A stretch of DNA of 64,000 bases, taken from positions 18,842,878 to 18,906,877 of the forward strand of contig NC_135174.1 of the NCBI RefSeq assembly GCF_041146795.1. The letters run 5' to 3'. The position numbers were made by a program, and so were the translations under genes. Positions 46,601 to 56,500 of this stretch are shown here, in pieces. The notes beneath the pieces are model-generated. The model made no database searches. It was not told the DNA's origin and saw only the letters and a program-made list of their open reading frames with translations. Positions within the stretch are counted from its first letter, which is position 1. Each line of letters opens with the position of its first letter. The DNA is from Maylandia zebra (Eukaryota; Chordata; Actinopteri; Cichliformes; Cichlidae).

Positions 46601-47547
46601 TAAAGACTTTCTACACATACATAAGTAACTTTTAACTGATGTTCAGAGCAGTAGAATAACCATGTATCATATTTGCCTTGACCAGCAGGTCCAGTACCGG
46701 GCAGTAGAGGATTATAATGGAGCTTGCTGCCCTCTCAGCAAGGGTTTACAAACTTTTTTTAGAACCCCCTGCACCGAGGAACCCAGGATCCCTCTCTGCA
46801 AGGGGGATACCATTCTGGCTACTCGTGGTACCAAGTAAGTTTGTCTGCACAGAACTACTGTTTCCTGTTTGGTGTTTGATTTTGAGTGTGGTCAACCAGC
46901 AGTCTAATTAGCATGTCATAGTTTCCACTTCATGAGTCTAGGGGTCCACTTGGGTCTGAGTGACAGATTCCACAGCTTGGTCATAAGTAGGCCACATCAT
47001 TTACGGTCACTCGTCCCAAGCAGATCCTAGCAGTCAGCCAGATAGCCAGTTGCTAATTTCATTCTACTTCCCACCTTGGTTTTCCGAGTGCATTATGGAA
47101 AAACTGGGATTAACACAGTAGTCAAACAACACCAGTGTTTGACCTGTAAATGCCTCACCTCCAGCTGCTGATTCATGGTACACCACATACCTTAGTGCAG
47201 CCTTTAAGGGGTGAACCTGGCCCCACAGGCTAATAAGCTTTATAGGTATTTGATGAGTCATTTTTTTTTAAACTGTAATTTTTTCCTTTAGATGGTGGAT
47301 GTATGGAGATAAAGTTTTAAGTGAGGAGCAACTGAGAGGTAAGGAATTATTGTCCCGTTGAATTTTCAAAACCACTGTAACAAAGTGTCGTGTAAAGTCA
47401 CTGTAACAAATGTGTAACTTTCTATTTTTTTTTGTTTGGCATTAAGCTGGAGACCGTGTAAGAGGATGGTTTCCAAGACGATGTGTGGAGAAGTGCCATT
47501 ATGACACAGCAGCAAGTGATACCACCAGTGATAAAAAAGTCAATTAA
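43389..47547 (+). CDS. zdhhc6: zdhhc6, ER palmitoyltransferase (DHHC type); coding 43662-47547
   Basis: Encodes ZDHHC6, an ER S-acyltransferase known to act with selenoprotein K and to palmitoylate ER proteins such as calnexin and the IP3 receptor. Coding exons: 43662-43928, 44039-44130, 44587-44746, 44857-45015, 45559-45612, 45854-46021, 46204-46245, 46689-46834, 47292-47338, 47447-47547. All join in phase to 411 residues (human 413). Transmembrane segments flank a Cys-rich domain with [14 protein letters not shown]; the catalytic Cys is residue 129. The C-terminal SH3-like domain keeps the cysteines at 327, 328 and 342 that are palmitoylation sites in the human protein. The protein ends KKVN, a dilysine ER-retrieval signal. 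The 5' exon part (43389-43661) is untranslated and holds two short upstream ORFs. The start at 43662 matches family length. Confidence 0.96.
43662..43928 (+). CDS. zdhhc6: zdhhc6 coding exon (residues 1-89)
   Basis: Reads [20 protein letters not shown] at the start, then two hydrophobic membrane segments, ending [13 protein letters not shown] at donor GTAAGG. Clear ZDHHC6 N terminus. Confidence 0.96.
44039..44130 (+). CDS. zdhhc6: zdhhc6 coding exon (residues 90-120)
   Basis: Begins after TGAAACAG; encodes [19 protein letters not shown] and RKCN, the first zinc-binding Cys/His set of the DHHC Cys-rich domain. Donor AG|GTATTT. Confidence 0.95.
44587..44746 (+). CDS. zdhhc6: zdhhc6 coding exon with the DHHC motif
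   Basis: Encodes [17 protein letters not shown], the catalytic DHHC motif, then a membrane segment ([19 protein letters not shown]) and [10 protein letters not shown]. Donor AGG|GTGAGC. Confidence 0.96.
44857..45015 (+). CDS. zdhhc6: zdhhc6 coding exon (53 codons)
   Basis: Reads [14 protein letters not shown] and then a long hydrophobic helix ending [16 protein letters not shown], the last membrane segment. Acceptor CTGCAG, donor GTGAGT. Confidence 0.95.
45559..45612 (+). CDS. zdhhc6: zdhhc6 coding exon (18 codons)
   Basis: Reads [18 protein letters not shown], including the TTxE-like TSIE motif typical of DHHC enzymes. The donor is the weak GTCAGA. Confidence 0.93.
45854..46021 (+). CDS. 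zdhhc6: zdhhc6 coding exon (56 codons)
   Basis: Reads [20 protein letters not shown], then [12 protein letters not shown], in the cytosolic C-terminal region. Donor GTAGGT. Confidence 0.95.
46204..46245 (+). CDS. zdhhc6: zdhhc6 coding exon (14 codons)
   Basis: [14 protein letters not shown], identical to the remembered mammalian block; acceptor TTACACAG, donor GTAAGT. Confidence 0.95.
46689..46834 (+). CDS. zdhhc6: zdhhc6 coding exon, SH3-like domain start
   Basis: Reads [20 protein letters not shown] then [11 protein letters not shown], carrying the three SH3-domain cysteines (residues 327, 328, 342). Donor AA|GTAAGT. Confidence 0.95.
47292..47338 (+). CDS. zdhhc6: zdhhc6 coding exon (47 bases)
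   Basis: Completes the split Lys codon and reads [15 protein letters not shown]; acceptor CCTTTAG, donor G|GTAAGG. Confidence 0.93.
47447..47547 (+). CDS. zdhhc6: zdhhc6 last coding exon
   Basis: Reads [20 protein letters not shown] and ends DKKVN-stop at 47545-47547. [10 protein letters not shown] is the ZDHHC6 SH3 end; KKVN fits the KKXX ER-retrieval signal. Confidence 0.95.
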
Positions 47548-49250
47548 TACATGTCAACGGGCTTGGTGTGTTAAACTCTCAATGTTTATAAGCATCCACT
47601 GAAGATGTCATGCCCGATCCTGCAGGTTTACCATCAAGAATTTCAAATTTTCCATTTCTTGCACATTTCAGTGCCAACTTATATTTCTAAGTAGTTTTTT
47701 GAGTCTTACTGAGCACTTTTTATTTGTGGAGAAGTCATTAGAGGAACTGGTCCCATAGGCTCAGTTTGATTCCTCTGACCAAAAATTAAACTCAACAACC
47801 GTCTTAATGTCCAAGAGTACACCAGACTATGGTGTAACTTTGTTATGACTAAACTTTTTACTTGAACCTGTTATTTTTCATTTGTGTTGGTATTTCTTTT
47901 TTGCTACTTATGCAAAGCCTCTGCCCACCAAACTTGAGGGCATGGAACTCTTTCTACCTTATAGAGACATTTCATTTTCTTTTTTTCTTTTTATTAATTA
48001 TTTTTGTGAAAGTAAATTGTTGGCCTCAAAATATAATTTGAAAAATGAAGAAAGATCTCCCCCAAGAGTGTTTTGTCTCATTCTTTGTAATAGATTCTCT
48101 TGTTTGTTAATTTTTTTTAAGACATCTTGAGCTTGTAAAAAGTGCTTCGTTTACATTTGATAAATTGTAGATAATTAAACCCGCCACTTCAGTCAAACAT
48201 TTGTATAATTCCTTTAATAGTACTTCAAATACAGAAACAATTTACATCAAAGTTAGTTCTGCAGTTTATAATTGAATAAGTTGAATGTTTAATTTTTCAT
48301 TATAATATTAAATTTATTGACAACATCTGCCTCATTTTTTTCTTTAAGGTGACCAAAGGAAACTAAGCAATGAAAATAATTTAAAATACTGGTTTTGCCA
48401 TAAGTTAAACTAAAGAATGACAAATTGGTCTATAAGAGGTGGAACATGGGTGCATTGGCACACTTCATTAACAGGCAAATTTCAGTCTAATTATTTGTAT
48501 TCTTGTTTCTGTATCTGTTGTGCTTTATCTTACTTTTATGTTCTTTGTTTAGCATTTCATATAAATATTACATTAAAGTTGGTAGTATTTACTAGAAGAG
48601 GGCATGCTGCTGGCCTGTCTGCAGTCCAAACCTTTGACCAGTAGAAACATCTGGAATATCATGAAACTAAAAATATGACAAAGAAGACCCAGGACTGTTG
48701 AACAGTTAAATTTCTGGGGGACAAATGAAACCCAAACAATAATATAATCTAGTTACAAGACTAAGATAAAATAAAGTCTTTTTCACTTTGGTCACATTTG
48801 GCATTCAAATCCTCCCTTTGTATTTGAGCATGTGAGACAGGACACCTTCACAAACTGTTGCCTTTGTATTATTATACTTACTTTAAGATTCTTATATATT
48901 GACCCTGATTTTAGGGTTTTATAATAATAATTTAAAAAGATCAAAAGTGACACTTGAGATAACAAAAACAGAACAAAAACAAAACCAACCAATAAAAAAA
49001 CTAAAACGAGGAAATCAATTGAAAATATTAAAACATTTAAAAAAGCATTTTTTATTAAAAAAAAAAGTTTTACTAATTATTTAAATAAATAAATATTACA
49101 ATTTAAAATTAAAATAAAAAATGTTTTATAATAAATTTAAAATAAATAAATACCTAAAGCAGTGAAATACCTTTCATTTTTTAGAGTTCACGGCTGAAAA
49201 AAAAATCGTTACCTTGGTCACTTGACCGCGGCTTCTTTTCAACGGCTCTG
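47548..49250 (+). other. zdhhc6 3' UTR / intergenic spacer
   Basis: No further coding exon. The zdhhc6 3' UTR must begin here; a possible AATAAA poly-A signal is at 48770-48775, but several AT-rich alternatives exist. The 48.9-49.15 kb segment is extremely AT-rich and looks like spacer before the coasy promoter. Confidence 0.5.
48770..48775 (+). terminator. Candidate zdhhc6 polyadenylation signal
   Basis: AATAAA followed by a T-rich stretch (GTCTTTTTCACTTTGG). It is 1.2 kb past the stop codon; low certainty without transcript ends. Confidence 0.3.
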
Positions 49251-49259
49251 TAGCTCTGC

Positions 49260-49330
49260 ATCCAATCAAGTGGCCAGGAACTATCACGTGATTACAAAAC
49301 CCCGTTCACGTGCGAGTGACTTCCACTAGT
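49260..49330 (+). promoter_or_regulatory. coasy promoter with CCAAT box and two E-boxes
   Basis: CCAAT at 49262-49266, a palindromic TCACGTGA at 49284-49291 and TCACGTG at 49306-49312, just upstream of the inferred non-coding first exon. CACGTG E-boxes bind bHLH-zip factors (USF, MITF/TFE, MYC/MLX groups). The factor cannot be told from sequence. Confidence 0.5.
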
Positions 49331-49487
49331 GGGTTCTTAGCAGTTTGCACAGGGCTGAACGGGAATAGGCAGCTTTTCGTTTAAAAGTGACAGATAAACG
49401 AGCTCTCCAGTAAATATGCGTGCAGCTCCACATCAGTACAGCTCGACTCTGACGCTCTTCACAGCGCTTTAGATCTGCTACCTATAG
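49331..49487 (+). other. coasy: coasy non-coding exon 1 (5' boundary approximate)
   Basis: A strong donor CTATAG|GTAAGC ends at 49487, downstream of an E-box/CCAAT promoter and upstream of the coasy coding exons on the same strand. No conserved coding frame is seen. The start is a guess. Confidence 0.5.
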
Positions 49488-49746
49488 GTAAGCTGCTGTT
49501 AAGACAGTCAGCCAGACTGTCAGTTGGGAACGTTTTTTTTTTTTGGCTCTGGCTGCATGTACAGGCCGTACCAAACGTCTGGAAAAACATAGTTGCTATT
49601 GCGATATCTTAGGATCGTGCGGAGTATGGTTGCCATTACTAATATGGTGAAAGCGTAGGTATTTTATATTTATCCTGCTTTTCTGCCACTTTTTGCAGCC
49701 AGTGCTGCTTTAGTGTTGCATCTAGCTAGCTAGCTTCGAACACAGA

Positions 49747-49784
49747 TTGGACTTGTGATTAACTTCTGTTAATCACAAGTCCAA
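49747..49784. repeat. Perfect 17-bp inverted repeat with 4-base loop
   Basis: TTGGACTTGTGATTAAC, loop TTCT, then GTTAATCACAAGTCCAA. It lies in coasy intron 1, 260 bases after the donor. The stem is too short for a typical microRNA precursor. Confidence 0.9.
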
Positions 49785-49868
49785 CTATATACAGATAGAA
49801 AACAAGCTCAGACAGTTGCTGTGGCCAGCTCGCTGCAGTCACATTGGCTTAACATAGAACAACTTTAA

Positions 49869-52317
49869 GCCTTAGATGCATTAGTGGGTCACAAATGACC
49901 CGGTCAGGATGTTTTCTTGCAATATCTAATTAATGACAAGTTGTTTGCATTCCATATTCCAGCTATTCCTCAAAAACATGTTTTTAATGTCATGCCATTT
50001 ACATTTTTAAATGGCCTTTTAAACATTTTTACAAAATTGTCATTGTTGTATTACTACACCAAACTTCCATAAGTGATTAAAAATGATCTGCATTCATTTC
50101 CAATGGAATCTTTTGATTCTTATCAACTGTTAATGTCAGGAATATATATTTTCGTGGGCCGCTAGAGTATTACCACTTAGGGAGATTATTTTTCACAGCA
50201 AGAATTAACAGATGGTATTCATTCATCATTCAGACAGTGTTCATCACCAGTGATTGTGCCACCCTAGATGGTCAACTTGTGGGGGAGACAAAATTTCCAT
50301 AGTAGATGCCAAACACGCCCGTCAAGTATGGCCTGAAAATCTTTTGCATTTGTTATGCCGACATCTGCAATATAATATTTGGAATAATTTACTTGGTGAA
50401 AGAAGTGCAGAAAAAGCTGAGGGAAAACATTGTCCACTGGTTGTGGAGTAGACTCATAAACACAAGACACAACTTCACTACAGATGACTTTTTCTCCAGT
50501 GTGCCTCTTGCACAGTGTCTACTGGAGACACAATTGTGGGAACTACAATGGGACAAGGCAGACATCTTTCCATCCTTCCTCATCCTGGGAAGTTTACAAC
50601 ACAGAGGTTGGATTCAATGGCAGCCTTACCATAGTTGGCTATGTCAGAAAGAAAAGGGCGACTGTTGTACTCCTCAGCACAATGTATTGTAACAAAGTGT
50701 TGGATTAAAATACCAGAAAGGGGAGGGGGAAACATATAATTGATCACATTCAACAACAAGCCAAAGGAAGTATAGATACCATGGACCAGATGGTTGGCAC
50801 CTACACCTGCAAGTGTGGTACAACTTGACATTACCATCCTGAATGGCTACACCTTTTTCACAGCTCAGCACCCTGAATTCAAGAACGGAATTATCAATCA
50901 TCAGTCTTTCTCACTGAGCTCTTAAAGAAGCTTGCTACACCACATATGCGTATTCAACTCAAAGGTTCCCCCCAACTGCAAACCCCAATCACTGAGGCAA
51001 TAGGAAGGTTTGAGGCCACAGGAAAAAAGCAGACAAGATTTCAGATCCAACTGATGAAGATCTTAAAGTCAGCAGTCGGCGTAGGAAGTGTAATGTACCT
51101 GTGTGGAAGGATTATAACCAGAAACGAGTGTTAGAAACTGTGTATTAGTGCCTTGTGTGATCGGTCACTTTCTGGAGTTAGTTCATTGTCTGTCTAGTCA
51201 TGTCGCTTGTGCGTGCAATGATCACCAGCAGCTTTGGCTGTTGACCCAAATGGGATTTGTTGCACAGACACAATGTCTCTGTTTTAAACTGTTACAGAGT
51301 AACTGCTGAGAAGCAGCCTCAACTGAAGTGAGGGTTTTTAAGTAACTCTTGTCAAAGCTTGTAAATCATTCCATTATTGCAACTCATTGCATCAGGTAAA
51401 CACAACCGAGGACATAGCACGGGTGTTGATAATGTTATCTGCAGTTGAAACGCTGTCTGACTGCTCCCAATTTTTAGCCATAGCATGTATCAGTAATTCC
51501 AAGCCATCCAACATGCTTACAGCAACAACAAATGGGACACAAATAGTGTCAACATTGTCTAAATATGTAAAGGACTGCTAAGAGGACCACCCTCAGCACC
51601 AGTCTTTCTCTAACATCTGACACAAGGCCATATAAAGGAAGCCTTGCCTGGTACATTTTTACTTAATTATCAGAGGATTATATTGTTTTGTTGTAAATGC
51701 TGACTTTCATAAAATTTATGAAATATTAAAAGCAAAATGTACACTTTAAACAAGATGGTCATAAGGGGGAGTTGTAAAGTTTGATGGTCACAGGTAGATA
51801 TGTTCTGTGGTGTCTTTTGCAAAACATGCTTCTGTGGTGACAGCATTAGATGGAGAGGGTGTGAAGGATTGTCCAGTACTGATCATAACTTGGACAGTAG
51901 CTTCCTTTCTGAGACCTCTGTCAAAGAATCAAGCTCCACACCCACAGTGTTACAGGCCTTGTGGATCGGTTTATTGAATCTGTTGTTACATTTAAACTTG
52001 CATTCTTTGAGGGGTTTTTTTTTTAACTTTATTTTTACTTTTTTCTCCTGTTTTCAATTGAAATCTTTCCCCAATAAAGATGGCATTTGACAACCTCCTC
52101 TGAACCCTTAATGATGAGTTTTGGCTTCTCAGTATATATCAATAAAAACGTGGTTTGATTTCTATTAGAATGGTTTCCAAGTTTTTCTAAGGGTAGCTGC
52201 ATAGGCAGAAACTACCCTTGCCAACTTCTGATGCAAACCCAGTCATTTTTGTTCCATAAGCAGCCTGAAATATGACAGAAACTGTGCTGTCCAGTTAAGC
52301 TTTCAATGGATAAAAGG
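49869..52317 (+). mobile_element. PiggyBac-like transposon, decayed (ends tentative)
   Basis: Plus-strand remains of a PGBD-type transposase: MPNTPVKYGLKIF (50306), FTTDDFFSSVPLAQCLLE, TIVGYVRKKRA in another frame, and MYCNKVLD. A C-terminal Cys-rich remnant with GKKQTRFQ and CNVP-like text is near 51,010-51,135. The N-terminal part is missing and frames are broken. A left end after TTAA (49865-49868) is supported by GTGGGTCACAAATGACCC; the right end at TTAA 52318-52321 is weaker. It lies in coasy intron 1. Confidence 0.7.
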
Positions 52318-52910
52318 TTAACTGTGCTGCTGCTTTTGTATAAGCTAACTCCCTAACTGAGCTATTTGGACTTTGCATATTTATTTTAATTGAGGTATTC
52401 TATTTATTTCATGTTTTGATGTAGGTCGTGGTCAGTGTTATGCCCAACTTTTCGGAGAACAAAACCATAAGTTATTTTATGATTTTAAATGCGCCCTGTC
52501 TCTTACACTAGTACCAATGTTTAAAACATCAATTTGGAAGAGAGTGACGATTATGGTTACCTCACAGCCTTAAAAGGCTTTTGTTGTCACCTTGCTTGGT
52601 GAGTGGACGACTTAGACACCCAACTTTCTTCACAAAGTAGGATTTTTAAATTGATACCATAAGTGTATCAACTGATGAGGAAACAAGGATTAATCATATA
52701 TTGGTGTAAGTGTACTATAGCTTGAATTTTTTATTTTTTTATTATTATTATTTTTGCTGTAATTTAATTATAACATGGCATTTTTACTTTACAGTCTCAG
52801 ACAGATTTTTTTTTTAACTGTCTTTCTCTTTCCATCCCTTTCAGTGTTTAGCCAACCAAAATCCAGTGACTTCCCTAGCACTGTGAATCTCTGTGACATC
52901 CGCAGGTAAC

Positions 52911-53592
52911 ATGTCCATGTTCAGCACAGGCATCCTTGTCCTGACGTCTCCTCTCCACACCCTTCCGTTACGCATTGCTCCGGTGCTCAGCTCAGCTGCT
53001 CAGCGAGTCGAGCGTACGCTCTATGTCCACCTCCATCCTGGGTTGAATCTGGGAAGTGGGAGCCAGCCTCGGCCAGTTTTCATTCCACCAGCAGTGGACC
53101 TGTCTAATCTCATTACCCGCCTGTACAGTAATGCAGCTGATGTGTGCGGGCACTTGGATGTTTGCGTTTTGCTGACTAATGTTCGCACTCAGTCAGTCGC
53201 ATGCAGCGGAGCCACGACCCCAAACGGCCCCTTTCCCACACCACAGGCTCTATCTAACTCACCAGAGGTGGTGCTAACAGACTTTGCTCCCCAGGACCCC
53301 GGTCAGACCCATCAGGTCACTCAGTGCTTGCAGAGTTACACCGGCCACTGCTATGCCTGTAGACCTGGGCTGCCTTCAGTGCTGCTTCACTCAGAGCTAA
53401 TGAAATTGCAGGAGGAGGATGTGCCAGAAGCACAGCAAGAAAAGGCAGAGCCGCTGCAGACTTACAATGACGTGGTGGTAGGAGGGACATTTGATCGACT
53501 CCATGGGGCCCACAAGACTCTACTTAGTATCTCTTGCCTGCTGGCCAATAGAAGGTTCCTGATTGGCTTGTGTGACCATGCAATGCTTAAAA
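52911..53592 (+). CDS. coasy: coasy coding exon 1 (N-terminal region and PPAT start)
   Basis: 227 codons plus one base. Ends [17 protein letters not shown] through LCDHAMLK at donor A|GTGAGT. The exon includes upstream UTR from about 52845, after acceptor CCTTTCAG. Confidence 0.96.
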
Positions 53593-56500
53593 GTGAGTAG
53601 TTGTGTTTCTGAGACTGACATCTCATATTTCAGTCATATGTTAAAATCCACCTGACATTGTTTTCCTCCTGGTTTCAGAAAAAGTGCTAAAGGAGCTGAT
53701 CGAGCCTTACTCTGTTCGGGTCCAGAGACTGCAGGAGTTCCTCCAAGATGTCAAGCCCTCACTGCAGGTGGAGGTTGTGCCTCTTGATGACCCCTTTGGA
53801 GTGTCTGTAGTTGACCCCCTGCTGGAGTGCATTGTGGTCAGCGAGGAGACTAGAAAGGGTGGGGAGGCTGTGAACAAGAAACGCACTGAGAATGTAAGTC
53901 AGGAAATTGACAGTAAATACTGTTTTGTGTTGAAACGTGAATATTCTTTTTGTAAACAGGTGTGTGTGCGTGTGTAGCATTTGTTTTTTTTCTTCTACTT
54001 TCAGAATAGCAGATAGCTCTCCATTCCTTCTATTTAAAAAAAAAAAAAAATGCCCACAAAGGCCCTTTTGATACTGCTAAATTATTCAGACATATTTAAT
54101 AATATGATATGATATAATTTAATAGTTCTGGTCAAAAGTTCCATCTCAGCCAGATGTTTTTGGTAGCAATCAGCAAGCTTCAGGCTGAATATTTGACCGG
54201 TTCTCTTGGCAGATTCGATACAGTTCATTTAAATCGGTTGGTTTCCTGACACAGGCTCTGCTTCTAAGCGTAGTCAAAAAATAATTTACAATAGGGTTAA
54301 AGTCTGGGCTTTGGCAATGACATTTCAGAGGGTTAATGTTAGCCTGCTTTATCTATTCCAAGACCAGTTTTGATGTGATGAAAGGGCAACAAGAGACTTT
54401 CCAAGCTTGCATCCACAAATCTCCTTTATAGATCTTCACTGAGTTCTTTGAACTTTCATTATTCAGAGTATGGGTCAGTCCAATGAGTGCCGTCAATAGA
54501 GTATTATACTGTATTATAGAGGCTTTGTCATGTAACTCACTTAACAGGCTTACTACTCAACTCTTGTAAATTCACCTCAAAGTAGGACAGTACATATTAA
54601 GGGCTACGGGATTTTTACTTGCTTCCATTTTCTGATTTTGTCTCATTTCTACTGCAGGATGTGATATTTCATATTTTATTTTTTCCACTTTCTAAATCAG
54701 GGTCTTCCAGCTCTTGTCCTTCATGAGATCCAGTTGCTCAAGGATGCCCACCACACAGAGATAGAGGAGGAGAAGATCAGCTCCTCCAGTCTGCGTGCTC
54801 GTCTCCTGGGGACGCTGCTTACACCACCCAAGGTAGGTTTGTTAGGAGTGTGTATTTTTAGAATTTAGGTGCAAAAACAGCGAGTCCAAACACACTGAAA
54901 AAACTTCAGTATAATTGAAGGACCAGTTAGCTGCAGTTATAATAAAACTGTCTCTTATCACCATATTTATTTTATTTTTTTCCAAACTAGGGCATTAATG
55001 GGGCCCTGCTCCTATCAAAGGTGCATCACAGGCATGCTACCTTTGATTCAGGTTTTGTTTTTGTTTGTTTTTTTGCAGTGCACAGAAGTGCAAGCCTATA
55101 AAAGAACATCTCGTAATCTTTTATTGATTTGGTGAACCAAAGGCGTTATAGCTGGACAACGCCCACCAGTGTTGGTTGAGCTCATTCCTATTACATGAAG
55201 TTCCTTTTAAAAGAGGTTCATTTTTCAGTCACGACTAGTAAAAGTTGTGAGAATGTGCTCTGAAGTGTCTTTTTAATCACTCAAAGAAGCAGAAATAAAC
55301 CCAACTGGCTGGTGAAGGGTGTGACGGGGTCGACCTTTTAACTGTTGTAGCAGGAATTGCGTGATATGGGTGGGGGGAAAATCTGTGGATATTACACAAA
55401 GTATTTTGTGGGTATCATTAATGTTTTATACTGAAGGTGACATGTTCACACATTTATTGACAGTTAGAAATGAGCAGTGAAACATTGGTTGATCTGATAT
55501 CCTCGTGTTGGTGTTGTTCCCAGATCATCATACTAAATGTTGTTCCAGGATCAACATTGCAAGTGACCAATCAGAATGTTGTGACGTCATACTTTTGCGA
55601 CTTCGGGAAAAACCGGCGTAAAACAAAAAACTGTACTTAAACTGCGTGAAACCGCCTCTGTCCGCCCATCAACGGACCCTGACCCTAACCGTAACCCTTT
55701 AATAAACAGTAAGCAGAATTGATATTGTCCTTGCAACATTGGAATTTCGTAAATGCACGAATGGCAAAGGAATAACGTCACAACAATGTGATTGGTCACT
55801 TGCAACGTTGAACCTGGAACAACATTTTCATGATGGTCTGGGAACAACACCAACACGAGGATATCAGATCATCCGTGAAACATATTATGTTCAGGAAATT
55901 GTATCATCAAGCTCACAAATGAGTGCATTTGGTTTGTCTTATTCATCTCTGGTATTATAGATTATTTTTTTCAGTGGTGAGTATAACTTGTTTTAGGAGC
56001 TGATTTTTCTAATTTTATTTGCACATTCTAAACCCTTCATTTCCTGTCTCCTCTATCCCAGGACAACTCCCACCTTCCTCCTCTTCCATATGTGATTGGT
56101 CTGACAGGGGGCAGCGGCAGTGGAAAGAGCGCTATCGCTAAGCAGCTGGAGGCCTTTGGTGCAGTTTGGATTGACTGCGACAAACTAGGCCATGAGGTGT
56201 ACCAACCTGATGCAGCGGCCTACCACAGAGTGCTCGAAGAATTTGGTTCAGGTAGGGACACCTTCACTTGAGGGTATCGTAGTGGAAGGGTCAGTCTGTA
56301 ATGTTTGTGATACTTCACACAGTTGATCTGTTCTTGATTGGGGAAAAAAAAAAGACAATAAGACTTTGTGTTTTTGCTTTCATACTGATTGCTATAATGC
56401 ACACACTGTAGTCAGCAAAGGTCATGATGTCACTGATTTGATTTTGATGAAAGCTGACTCCTGATTTTTATTCATTTATTTATTTATTTATTTATTTATT

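Noticed and set aside
50306..50692. 128-codon ORF in coasy intron 1 as a domesticated gene
   Set aside because: It is one frame of a frame-broken piggyBac transposase; homologous text continues in other frames, so no sign of selection.
52893..52910. Upstream GTG extension of coasy (MTSAGN)
   Set aside because: The ATG at 52911 gives the family N terminus; the GTG is UTR.
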